Translations under genes and position numbers: made by a program
Assembly (NCBI RefSeq): GCF_000300975.2
Contig: NZ_AEEC02000017.1
Location: 1 to 64,000 of the forward strand
Length of the DNA: 64,000 nucleotides
From: Herbaspirillum frisingense GSF30
Lineage (GTDB): Bacteria > Pseudomonadota > Gammaproteobacteria > Burkholderiales > Burkholderiaceae_D
Direction: 5' to 3'
The notes under the pieces: generated by a model
What the model was told of the DNA's origin: nothing
Database searches by the model: none
What the model saw: the letters and a program-made list of their open reading frames with translations, nothing else
Shown: positions 1 to 8,662 of the stretch, piece after piece
How the letters are laid out: every line of letters starts with the position of its first letter
How positions within the stretch are numbered: position 1 is the first letter of the stretch

Positions 1-1371
1 GAAACCATCAACGACTATGACAACAATGTTGGCAACATCGATACGCTGCGACTGGGTAAAGGCATCAAGGCGGCAGACACTGTCTTGGCGAGATCCGGAA
101 ATCATCTGACCCTGACCTGGGGTACTGATGCCATCACTGTCGAAAATTATTTTCTGGAGGCCCACTATCAGATCGAAACAATTCTCTTCGATGATGGCAC
201 GACCTGGGCCTATTCCGATCTGGCGTCCCACCTGACCCAGACAGGGACCTCCGAAAACGAAAACTGGACAGGATTCTTTGACCAGAGCAATCGCATGGTT
301 GGCTTGGCAGGAAATGATGCTCTTCACGGCGGTCAACTTGCAGACACTATCGACGGCGGCGACGGCAATGACGGTCTTTCGGGCAACGGTGGCGACGACA
401 CGCTCATCGGCGGCAATGGCAATGACTGGCTCAGCGGCGACAACGGGAACGACACGCTGATCGGTGGCAATGGCGATGACTGGATCCATGGTGGTCACGG
501 CAACGACACCTATCTCTTCAATCGGGGCGACGGCGTCGATATCATCAACGACTGTGACTACACTGCTGGCAATATTGACACCATCCGACTCGGCAAAGGC
601 ATCAAGGCGGCAGACACTGTACTGACACGATCCGGTGACCATCTGACGTTGACCTGGGGGACTGATGCCATCACCATCGAGTATTATTTTTCGTCCGCTA
701 ATTACCACATCGAAAAGATCGCCTTCGATGGTGGCACGACCTGGTCCTATTCCAGCCTGGCGTCCCGCCTGACCCAGACCGGCACTGCCGAAAACGAAAA
801 CTGGACAGGATTCGCGGACCAGAGCAATCGCATGTTTGGCTTGGCAGGAAATGATTTTCTCTACGGCGGCCAAATTGCAGACACCATCGACGGCGGCGAT
901 GGCAACGACAACCTTTACGGCTACGCCGGCAACGACACCCTCTTCGGCGGCAATGGCAGTGACGCGCTCATTGGTGGCGACGGCGCGGATACGCTGTCCG
1001 GCGGCAAAGGCAATGATTACCTCAGTGCTGGCGCAGGAAACGACATCTACGTCTTCAATCTGGGCGATGGCGTCGATACCATCAGCAACGATGATTACAA
1101 TCTCGCCAACATCGACACGCTCAAATTCGGCGCCGGCATTACCAGTAAGCGCTTGAGCTTCAGTCATGTCGCCAACAATCTGGAGATTTCAGTGAGCGGC
1201 ACTGGAGACAAGACGATCATCGAAAACTGGTATCTCGGCAGCGCCTACCAGATCGAGCGAATCAGTACTGCCGACAATGTCACCATCCTCAATACTGACC
1301 TGGAACGACTGATTCAGCCGGTGAGCGGCATTCGCACCCTGTCATTCAGCACCGCCGTACTAGCGGCATAA
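1..1371 (+). CDS. RTX-type calcium-binding repeat protein, C-terminal part (5' end outside window)
   Basis: The frame is open from base 1, so the gene starts upstream; about 456 residues are visible. The protein alternates glycine/aspartate-rich nonapeptides of the GGxGxDxLx type (for example GGDGNDGLSG and GGNGNDWLSG) with stretches matching the haemolysin-type calcium-binding related domain (NIDT..GKGI...WGTDAIT...YQIE.I.F). Such proteins normally leave the cell by type I secretion and fold on binding calcium outside; no ABC exporter genes are in view. The visible part is two and a half copies of a 179-residue module. No enzymatic domain is seen, so adhesin, S-layer, lipase or protease cannot be told apart. 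Base composition looks less GC-rich than the following genes. Family call is firm; function is unknown. Confidence 0.85.
   Translation, partial: ETINDYDNNVGNIDTLRLGKGIKAADTVLARSGNHLTLTWGTDAITVENYFLEAHYQIETILFDDGTTWAYSDLASHLTQTGTSENENWTGFFDQSNRMVGLAGNDALHGGQLADTIDGGDGNDGLSGNGGDDTLIGGNGNDWLSGDNGNDTLIGGNGDDWIHGGHGNDTYLFNRGDGVDIINDCDYTAGNIDTIRLGKGIKAADTVLTRSGDHLTLTWGTDAITIEYYFSSANYHIEKIAFDGGTTWSYSSLASRLTQTGTAENENWTGFADQSNRMFGLAGNDFLYGGQIADTIDGGDGNDNLYGYAGNDTLFGGNGSDALIGGDGADTLSGGKGNDYLSAGAGNDIYVFNLGDGVDTISNDDYNLANIDTLKFGAGITSKRLSFSHVANNLEISVSGTGDKTIIENWYLGSAYQIERISTADNVTILNTDLERLIQPVSGIRTLSFSTAVLAA
34..1107 (+). repeat. Two in-frame tandem copies of a 537-bp module in the RTX gene
   Basis: Equivalent codons recur exactly 537 bp apart: the NIDT codons begin at 34, 571 and 1108, and a conserved ENENWTGF stretch at 253 recurs at 790. 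Each unit is 179 residues: one calcium-binding related segment followed by a block of RTX nonapeptides. A third, more diverged partial unit runs from 1108 to about 1320 and forms the C-terminus. The precise period suggests expansion by unequal recombination. Confidence 0.9.
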
Positions 1372-1441
1372 GAACCACCGGCAGCAAAAAACTGGCAGAA
1401 AGATCGGTCGCTGCCTGCCATGGCGCTCAGCATGACTACAG

Positions 1442-1496
1442 GCCCGGGCATCGTCGACCCCGGGCTGCTTTGAGGGAAGGCGCCCCGCCTTCCCTC
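1442..1496. terminator. Two GC-rich hairpins between the convergent RTX and treY genes
   Basis: GCCCGGG at 1442-1448 pairs with CCCGGGC at 1459-1465. An 11-bp perfect stem follows (1472-1482 with 1486-1496, 3-nt loop) and overlaps the treY stop codon. Neither is followed by a clear T-run, so this is a likely but not classical bidirectional terminator. Confidence 0.45.
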
Positions 1497-4485
1497 ACTC
1501 CAGATGCAACTCCAGCATCTCCACCGGCAAACTCCCCAGAATCTCCGCCACGGCGATGCTGCCACCCCGTTCGCCATCGGGCATGGCGCATTCCTCCAGC
1601 TGACCCTGGCCGCTGGTGAGGACGCTACGCCAGAGTCGCATGCCTTGCCCGGCTACATGCGACAGCGACTGCGGGAGCGCGATGCTGGTGTCGCCCCACG
1701 CCTGGGCGGAAATCAACGGCAAGGCCTCTTCACGACGACCTTCGAAGGACAGCAGGTGGCCCGCCAGTCGGGTACAGATGACGACCACCGCCTGTAGGCC
1801 CTGCGCTTCATCGCCCTGCTCCACCGGCAGCAATCTGGCAAAGGCGATGACGTGGCGCGCCAGCTTGCCATGGGCCGTGAGGGGGATGTATCCACCGTCG
1901 GCGAAGAGTGGCGCATGGCGGCGCCGGTACTGCAGCACCGCATGGATCAGTTGCTGCTTGGCGCCGCCGCTCTGCCATTCGCGCAGAGAGACCGGGCGAC
2001 TGGTGGCTTCATCCAGGCGACGCGCGCGCAGGGCGAAATCCACGGGTCGGCGATTGTCGGGGTCGACCATGCTCAGGTCCCAGAGCTCGCTACCCTGGTA
2101 GAGGTCCGGCACGCCTGGGCTGGCCAGCTTGAGCATGGTTTGCGACAGGCTGTTGATCGCGCCCAGCGGGCCCAGGCGACGTACGAAGTCTTCCAGTTCG
2201 GTGAGGAAGGAATGATGGCGCGGGTCCAGTCCGGGGTCGCACAGCAAGGCGCGGGTGAAGCGTTCGCAGGCGTCTTCATAATCCGGCTGGGGTGCCACCC
2301 AGTCGCTGCGCCGCTTGGCTTCGCGCAGGGCCTTGCGCTGCCATTCGATGACGCGTTCGGCCAGTTGGCCCAGGGCGCTCAAGTCGTCGTCCCCGGCACG
2401 CATGCCATCGGGCCAGGCACCGACCAGCGTCTGGTAGAGCATGCTTTCGTCGACGGCGTCGATGCCACCCTGCGGGCCCGCGGTGGCCGCGACGATGGGG
2501 GCATTGAGCTGATGCCAGTGGCGCAGTACGGTGGCCCATTCCTCGGCGATCTCGGAGAGTGCGGCCAGGCGCATGCGGGCATCTTCGCCACGCTTGTGGT
2601 CGTGCGTACCGGTGGCCAGGAGGCTGTATGGCGTCTGTTCGGCGCGGCGCGCAGCCAGCTGGTGGAAGTGCGCCACGGAGAGCGAGAGGTGGGCCGGTTC
2701 GGCGCCCACTTCGTTGCGCGACAGCAGGCGCCCATAGCGATAGAAGGCGGTGTCTTCCATGGACTTGGCCGTCAGCGGCGGCGTCAGTTGCTGGAAGCGG
2801 GCGATGGCGCGCAGTTGCAATGCGCGGCGGCGGGCATCGCTGCTATTGAGCAGGAGGTCCCCGCCCAGCCAGCCTTCCACCACATGCAGCGTCGGGTGGT
2901 CGGCGGCGTGCAGGGTGGTCGCTGCCGTGCGGGCGGTGCGGGCCAGCAGCTCACGGTCCGCGGCGGGCATGCCTTCGGCGTTGGCATAGGTGCGATAGAC
3001 CGGGAAATGCACCAGCAATTCGGCCACGCAGCGACGGATGGACATCAGTGTCAGGTCGCGGGTCTGCGTCGCGGTGCGGGCGAGCTGGTGCAGGCAGTGC
3101 GCAAGGGCATTGAATTCGGCGGCGAAATTGCGCACCAGAAAACTGCGGCGCGCCTGCTGCACGATGGTCGGGAAATGGCTGAGCTCGCCCGCCGCATGGC
3201 CCTGCATGTGATCCACCGTCGGCGTGACTTCGCCGACGATGTCGCGCCACAGTTCGTCCAGCACCGGTTCGCCTTCGCCGTCGTGCAGGACGGCAGCGCA
3301 CTGGTCCATGAATTCATAGCCGGTGCTGCCATCGAGTGCCCAGCCGGGCGGCAGCATCTCGTCGCCGGCCAGGATTTTTTCGGCGATCAGATAGGGTTCG
3401 TGGCCGGGTCGCAGGCTGCGCAGACGCGCCCGCAGGCGCTGGCAGTAGGCGGCCGGGTCGGTCAGGCCGTCGATGTGGTCCAGGCGCAGGCCGTCGATGA
3501 GGCCCTCCCCATAGAGGCGGAAGATCTCGGCGTGCATGGCCTCGAACACATCCTCGCGTTCGACCCGCATGCCGACCAGTTCGCTGACTTCGAAGAAGCG
3601 GCGCCAGTTGATCTCGTCAGCCGCATTGCGCCAGTAGGCCAGGCGGTAATGCTGGCGTTCCAGCAGTTCGTGCATGGTGCTGCGGCCATGTGGCTGCACG
3701 GCGGAGAAGGCTGCCAGGGCGGCGTCGATATCGGCCAGCGCATCGGGGTCGGCCGCCAGGCTGCGCATCAGATTGCAGGCCTCCGCTGCCTGGCGGTACT
3801 GCTCGGGGTGACCGGCTTCGACCGCCTGGAAGGCGCTGATGAGCTCCGCCAGACGTGGGCTGCCGGCGGTCTCCAGCACCACCGCGTGGTCTTGCATGGC
3901 CAGGGGGAAGACGTTGTCGTGGTGCGCCACGTAGAACTCGCCCCGTTCGGTATCCAGGCGTAGCACCAGTTCGCCGGCTTCCAGGGCCTCGGCATAGGGC
4001 TGGCCGAGGAAAGGCAGCAGGACCTTGCCGGCCAGGGCCGGGTCGGCACTGTCCCACTCGATGTCAAACCAGTCGGCGTGGCGACTGTGACGGCCCCAGC
4101 GCAGCACATCCTGCCACCAGGCATTGTATTGGCCCACGGCCATGTGATTGGGGACGATGTCGACGATCACCCCCATGCCCTTGACATGCAGGCGCTGGCA
4201 CAGCTGGCGCAGGCCCTTCTCGCCGCCCAGTTCGGGGTTGATGCGGGTGGCGTCCACCACGTCGTATCCATGGGTGGAACCGGGACGGGCGACCAGGATG
4301 GGTGACAGGTAGTAATGGCTGACACCCAGGCGATGGTAGTAATCCACCACCTCGGCAGCGTGTTCGAAACGGAAATCGCGATGCAGTTGCAGACGTGCAG
4401 TGGCGCGCGGGATGTCATTGCGGTCAATGCGCTCACGGCGGTCACTGCGGTCACCATGCGGATGGGGGGCGGTCGGGGCGGGCAT
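1495..4485 (-). CDS. treY: Maltooligosyl trehalose synthase
   Basis: Isomerises the reducing-end alpha-1,4 bond of maltodextrins to an alpha-1,1 bond, giving maltooligosyl-trehalose in the cytoplasm. The 996-residue protein is a GH13 enzyme: RLDHIDGLTD carries the nucleophile (Asp336), LIAEKILAG the acid/base (Glu369) and GTHDHKRGED the third catalytic Asp. The start at 4485 is chosen because an AAGGAG lies 5 nt upstream, the N-terminus MPAPTAPH leads straight into the family domain, and the ATG shares one base with the malQ stop (TGATG). The frame stays open upstream to 4839, but that extension lies inside malQ and has no family resemblance. It is the last gene of the glycogen/trehalose cluster and works with treZ. 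Confidence 0.95.
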   Translation of the reverse strand: MPAPTAPHPHGDRSDRRERIDRNDIPRATARLQLHRDFRFEHAAEVVDYYHRLGVSHYYLSPILVARPGSTHGYDVVDATRINPELGGEKGLRQLCQRLHVKGMGVIVDIVPNHMAVGQYNAWWQDVLRWGRHSRHADWFDIEWDSADPALAGKVLLPFLGQPYAEALEAGELVLRLDTERGEFYVAHHDNVFPLAMQDHAVVLETAGSPRLAELISAFQAVEAGHPEQYRQAAEACNLMRSLAADPDALADIDAALAAFSAVQPHGRSTMHELLERQHYRLAYWRNAADEINWRRFFEVSELVGMRVEREDVFEAMHAEIFRLYGEGLIDGLRLDHIDGLTDPAAYCQRLRARLRSLRPGHEPYLIAEKILAGDEMLPPGWALDGSTGYEFMDQCAAVLHDGEGEPVLDELWRDIVGEVTPTVDHMQGHAAGELSHFPTIVQQARRSFLVRNFAAEFNALAHCLHQLARTATQTRDLTLMSIRRCVAELLVHFPVYRTYANAEGMPAADRELLARTARTAATTLHAADHPTLHVVEGWLGGDLLLNSSDARRRALQLRAIARFQQLTPPLTAKSMEDTAFYRYGRLLSRNEVGAEPAHLSLSVAHFHQLAARRAEQTPYSLLATGTHDHKRGEDARMRLAALSEIAEEWATVLRHWHQLNAPIVAATAGPQGGIDAVDESMLYQTLVGAWPDGMRAGDDDLSALGQLAERVIEWQRKALREAKRRSDWVAPQPDYEDACERFTRALLCDPGLDPRHHSFLTELEDFVRRLGPLGAINSLSQTMLKLASPGVPDLYQGSELWDLSMVDPDNRRPVDFALRARRLDEATSRPVSLREWQSGGAKQQLIHAVLQYRRRHAPLFADGGYIPLTAHGKLARHVIAFARLLPVEQGDEAQGLQAVVVICTRLAGHLLSFEGRREEALPLISAQAWGDTSIALPQSLSHVAGQGMRLWRSVLTSGQGQLEECAMPDGERGGSIAVAEILGSLPVEMLELHLE

Positions 4486-6761
4486 CAGGTCTCCTTGGGG
4501 CCGCAGCCGCGCGCGCGGCGCAGGCGTTCCAGCCTGGCCCGGGCGGCATAGGCGGCAAACAGCTGTGGCGTATCGGCCGGCAGGCGGCGGCGCCAGTTGG
4601 GGTGGGGGTCGGTCAGGCCGGGCAGATTGGGTTGCTGGCTCAGGCCGAGGATGTCTTCCACCGGCACCACGGCCAGCGGTGAGGGCGTGGCGGCCACCAT
4701 GTCCAGTGCGGCGTCGACTGCGATGGCGCAATCTTCCAGGGTGGCGGGATGGTGTTCTTCCGACACCTCCTCGACGAGGGCCTGTGCCACCTCTGGCAAA
4801 GGTCCGCTGGCCCGCCTCTGCTCGACCAGGCTGTGCCACAGGTGGCGGCGGTCCTGGCTGCGCTGTTCCTGCGCGGCGGCCACGCCTTCATCCAGATGGC
4901 CGAGGCGGTCGCGCCAGGCGATGTCGGCACCGGACCACCATCCGGCCACGGTGGGCAGGTCGTGCGTGGTTGTCACGGCAATGGCCAGATCCGACCAGTC
5001 GGCCGGCGGCAGGAAACCGGTTTTGTCACGCTGGAACCAGAGCACGCGGATGCCGGCCACGCCCGCCGTGTCCAGTGCCTGGTCGAAGCCCGGCGGCACG
5101 GTGCCGAGGTCTTCGCCGATGACCACCGCGCGATGGCGCCAGGATTCCAGCGCGATCAGGCGCAGCAGGTCCTGCTGCGGATAGCTGACGTAGGCACCGG
5201 CATCGGCGTCCCGTCCTTGTGGCACCAGCCAGAGGCGGTTCAAGCCAAGCACGTGGTCGATGCGCACGCCGCCACCCTGGGCGAAGCAGGCGCGCAGCAT
5301 CGCCAGGTAGCCCTGGTAGCCGGTGCGGCGCAGGACCAGTGGCGAGAACGCGCCCAGCCCCCAGTTCTGGCCTTGCGGCGCCAGGCGGTCCGGCGGCGCG
5401 CCCACGGTCAGGTCGGCGGCGATCTCGGCCTGATGGCTCCAGGCCTGGCTGCCGCCATTGTCGGCACCGACGGCGAGGTCGGCGATCAGGCCGATGGGCA
5501 TGCCGGCATCGCGGGCGGCCTGCTGGGCCTGGCCCAGTTGATGCGCCGCCTGCCATTGCAGGAACAGGTGGAAGTCGATCTCGCCGGCATGCTGCTCGGC
5601 GAAGGCGCGCATCTCGGGGGTCTCCGGATGCAGGCCGGCCTGGCCCCATTGGCGCCAGTCGCAACTGCCGGCTACGCCTTGCGCGGCCAGGTGCTGGCTA
5701 TAGGCATCATACAGTGCATGCGCATGCAGGGCCGCGCCTCCGGCACTCTGGAAGGCCTTGAAGGCAGCCTGATGGTGTGCGTGCTGTCCCTGCCCCGCCT
5801 GTTCGGTACGGAACAAGGCGTACAGGCGGCGCAGCAACGTCAGGCGATGCGCACCAGCGCGCTGCCAGTCGATCAGGCTGGCCTGCTGCAGGCGCTCATG
5901 GGCGGCGATCATTTCCGATCCCCCCTCGGCCAGCACCTGGGCCTGGGCCTCTTCGCCGAGAATGCCGGCAGGGTCGATCAGGAAGGGGTTGAGGAACAGC
6001 CGGCTGGAAGGCGAATAGGGGCTGCTGCGACCGGGATCGGCGGCAAACATGGCGTGCAGTGGCGACATCGCCAGCGCTGCCGCGCCGTACTCGGCTGCCA
6101 TCGGTGCCAGCGCCTTGAGCGCGCCGAAATGCCCGATGCCGCCGTCGCCGTAGATGGTGCGGGCCGGGTTCAGGCTGTCGCTGCGCAGTCCATAGACCTG
6201 GGCCGCCAGTGCCCAGCCGCGCTCGCTGCCACGGTCGGCCAGGGCGTCGGCAATGGTGTAGCAGCGCGCGGGGGCGATGGCCAGCGTGAGGATATGGCCG
6301 GCCACCAGCAGACGGTGATAGCCGGGCACCTCGATGGGCGGCAAGGTCGGCGGGCGGTTCAGGTCGGAGGAAATCAGCAGCATCAGGCGTGCGCCGTTTT
6401 CCAGCTCCACGCGGCATGACAGGCCGTGCAGGCGCGAATGCATGGGCAGCGCCACCGGCTGGTGCAGCACCCCGGTCAGCAACGGTGGCAGGTAGCCGAC
6501 CGCCTGCTCACGATCCAGCTCGGCCAGGCTGTCGCGACAGTCGCCGGGGGTGGCACAGGGCAAGCCCAGTGCTGCCAGGATGGCGCGCAGCGCGTCTTCC
6601 TGCACCACCTGCGGCTGGTCATAGGCATCGGTCCATTGCACGGCGATGCCGGCCTTGCGTGCCAGGCGATGGAGATCGCTTTCCTGGGTGGCCGGGGCCG
6701 GGCGGGGCAAGGGGGCTGACATTCGGGATGGCGCGGCTTCGCGCATGAGAGTGCTGCTCAT
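4485..6761 (-). CDS. malQ: 4-alpha-glucanotransferase (amylomaltase)
   Basis: Transfers maltodextrin segments between chains, recycling short glucans left by debranching. The 758-residue GH77 protein shows RIDHVLGLNRLW (nucleophile Asp), VIGEDLGTVPPG (acid/base Glu) and TTTHDLPTVAGWW (third Asp). The N-terminal ~150 residues are the extra domain typical of the long bacterial MalQ type. The ATG at 6761 overlaps the treZ stop in an ATGA and has GGGAGA 6 nt upstream; its stop overlaps the treY start. It lies between treZ and treY, where it could feed chains of suitable length to TreY. Confidence 0.95.
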   Translation of the reverse strand: MSSTLMREAAPSRMSAPLPRPAPATQESDLHRLARKAGIAVQWTDAYDQPQVVQEDALRAILAALGLPCATPGDCRDSLAELDREQAVGYLPPLLTGVLHQPVALPMHSRLHGLSCRVELENGARLMLLISSDLNRPPTLPPIEVPGYHRLLVAGHILTLAIAPARCYTIADALADRGSERGWALAAQVYGLRSDSLNPARTIYGDGGIGHFGALKALAPMAAEYGAAALAMSPLHAMFAADPGRSSPYSPSSRLFLNPFLIDPAGILGEEAQAQVLAEGGSEMIAAHERLQQASLIDWQRAGAHRLTLLRRLYALFRTEQAGQGQHAHHQAAFKAFQSAGGAALHAHALYDAYSQHLAAQGVAGSCDWRQWGQAGLHPETPEMRAFAEQHAGEIDFHLFLQWQAAHQLGQAQQAARDAGMPIGLIADLAVGADNGGSQAWSHQAEIAADLTVGAPPDRLAPQGQNWGLGAFSPLVLRRTGYQGYLAMLRACFAQGGGVRIDHVLGLNRLWLVPQGRDADAGAYVSYPQQDLLRLIALESWRHRAVVIGEDLGTVPPGFDQALDTAGVAGIRVLWFQRDKTGFLPPADWSDLAIAVTTTHDLPTVAGWWSGADIAWRDRLGHLDEGVAAAQEQRSQDRRHLWHSLVEQRRASGPLPEVAQALVEEVSEEHHPATLEDCAIAVDAALDMVAATPSPLAVVPVEDILGLSQQPNLPGLTDPHPNWRRRLPADTPQLFAAYAARARLERLRRARGCGPKET

Positions 6762-8662
6762 GTCGGTCTCCCGATAGGCTGGGTCGACATCGTGTCCTCG
6801 GCCGGTTCACGCAGGGCCAGGATGGCGTGCGGCGGGAATGTGCCCTCGGCCAGGGTTTCCAGCACGGCACCACTGTCGAAGAGCACATCGGCGCCAGCCG
6901 GATGGGCCAGTTGTTCCAGCGACTCCTGCAGCGGCTGCTCATCCAGGTTGACCGTGATGTTGAGCACGCTGCCGTTGGACAGGCGCCAGCGCGCCTGCAC
7001 CGCCTTGGGACCGATGGTACGGGCCTCCAGCGCGCGCGCGCCGCGCAGGTAAGGCGCGATATGCAGCTTGCGGATGTGCAGCAGCTCGGCCACGCGGCGC
7101 AGGCAGGCCGCCGAACCCGGTGCCGGGCCCGGCTCGGGGATGGATGAGACGAAGGTGGCGAAACTGTTGGGATCAGGAATCTGCTCCAGCAACTGCGGAT
7201 CGGCGAATTGCGGAAAGCGGGAAAACTCGCGTCGCCGCCCTTCCCGCACGGCCGTGGCCAGGGCCTCGTCCTGATGGCTGGTGAAGTACAGGAAAGGCTG
7301 CACGGCGCAGAATTCCTCGCCCATGAACAGCATCGGCACTTGCGGCGCCAGCAGGATCAGGGCCTGCGCGGCATGCAGGGCCAGCGGATGGGCCAGTACG
7401 GTGAGCCTTTCACCGAAGGCGCGGTTGCCGATCTGGTCGTGGTTCTGCAGGAAGTTGACGAAGGCCGTAGGCGGGAGCTCGGCGCTGGGTTCGCCGCGGG
7501 GCTCACCGGAGTACGGAGAGACCTCGCCCTGGTAGACGAAGCCCTGCTGCAGGCAACGCGCCAGTTTCTCGGCAGGCTGTTCGGCGTAGGCGCTGTAGTA
7601 GCCGCCGTCTTCACCGGTCAACAACACATGCAGGACATGGTGTGCGTCGTCATTCCATTGGGCGTCGTAGACATGGCTGGTGCGTGTGCGCACCTCCCCC
7701 TGGTCGGGATCGGCGACCTGTTCGCCCTGGCCACCATAGCCCAGCAGATGGGCGGCATTGCCGTCGTGTTCCAGCACCAGGTGGACATGACGTTCGGTAC
7801 CGATCTCCTGGCGGATGCGATGGCCCAGGCTGACCAGCCAGTCCGGCTCGCAGATGGCATGCACGGCATCCAGGCGCAGGCCGTCGAAGCGGTATTCCTG
7901 CAGCCAGTAGAGGGCATTGAGGGTGAAGAAATCGGCCACTTCCGGGCGGCGGAAATCGATGGTCGCCCCCCACAGGGTATTGCTGTCGTGCCGGAAGAAC
8001 TCCGGGGCATAGCTGTTGAGATAGTTGCCGGCCGGGCCGAAGTGGTTGTACACCACATCGAGGAACACCATCATCCCCAGGCCGTGCGCGGTATCGATGA
8101 GCGCCTTGAGTTGTTCGGGCGTGCCATAGCTGGCGTCCGGGGCGAAGGGCAGCACGCCGTCATACCCCCAGTTGTGGGCGCCGGGGAATTCGGCCACCGG
8201 CATCAGTTCGATGGCGGTGATGCCCAGCTCGGCCAGTTCCGCCAGGCGCTGCTGGATGCCGGCAAAGCCACCCATGGCGCCGGGATGGAGCTCATAGAGT
8301 ACCGTTTCTTCCCAGGGCCGGCCTTGCCAGTGCGGGTATTGCCATTGGTAGGCGTGGGCATCCACCACCACGCTGGGATCGAAGACGTCCCCGGCCTGGC
8401 CGCGTGAGGCCGGATCGGGGACGGTGACTTCGCCCTCCACCTTTGAGTGCAGGACATAGCGATAGAGGGTGCCGGGTTCGCAGGCGGTGTCCAGCAGGTA
8501 CCAGCCCGGCGCCGCGGAATCAGGTGACATCGGCAGGCGGCCGCCTCCGGTGATCTCCACCGCGGCGGCATCGGCGCCGGGTGCCCAGATACGAAAACGC
8601 ACCTGGCCAGGCGCCGTGACCTGGGCGCCAAAAGGCAGCGGCAGCGAAAAGCGGGCCGTCAT
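6758..8662 (-). CDS. treZ: Malto-oligosyltrehalose trehalohydrolase
   Basis: Hydrolyses maltooligosyl-trehalose to release trehalose, the second step of the TreY-TreZ route. 634 residues: an N-terminal CBM48-like sheet domain (VRFRIWAPGADAAAVEI) followed by a GH13 barrel with DGLRLDAVHAI (nucleophile), LVLEHDGN (acid/base) and FLQNHDQIGNRA (third Asp). The start at 8662 has GGGGAGAG 7 nt upstream and gives a 4-bp ATGA overlap with the glgX stop; an in-frame upstream start at 8695 would add 11 unconserved residues inside glgX. Tight overlap on both sides implies translational coupling. Confidence 0.94.
   Translation of the reverse strand: MTARFSLPLPFGAQVTAPGQVRFRIWAPGADAAAVEITGGGRLPMSPDSAAPGWYLLDTACEPGTLYRYVLHSKVEGEVTVPDPASRGQAGDVFDPSVVVDAHAYQWQYPHWQGRPWEETVLYELHPGAMGGFAGIQQRLAELAELGITAIELMPVAEFPGAHNWGYDGVLPFAPDASYGTPEQLKALIDTAHGLGMMVFLDVVYNHFGPAGNYLNSYAPEFFRHDSNTLWGATIDFRRPEVADFFTLNALYWLQEYRFDGLRLDAVHAICEPDWLVSLGHRIRQEIGTERHVHLVLEHDGNAAHLLGYGGQGEQVADPDQGEVRTRTSHVYDAQWNDDAHHVLHVLLTGEDGGYYSAYAEQPAEKLARCLQQGFVYQGEVSPYSGEPRGEPSAELPPTAFVNFLQNHDQIGNRAFGERLTVLAHPLALHAAQALILLAPQVPMLFMGEEFCAVQPFLYFTSHQDEALATAVREGRRREFSRFPQFADPQLLEQIPDPNSFATFVSSIPEPGPAPGSAACLRRVAELLHIRKLHIAPYLRGARALEARTIGPKAVQARWRLSNGSVLNITVNLDEQPLQESLEQLAHPAGADVLFDSGAVLETLAEGTFPPHAILALREPAEDTMSTQPIGRPT

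Noticed and set aside
1852-3963. A 703-codon frame on the plus strand opposite treY
   Set aside because: Runs antisense to a gene with intact GH13 motifs, has no recognisable domain and the Ala/Gly/Gln-rich make-up typical of shadow frames in GC-rich DNA.
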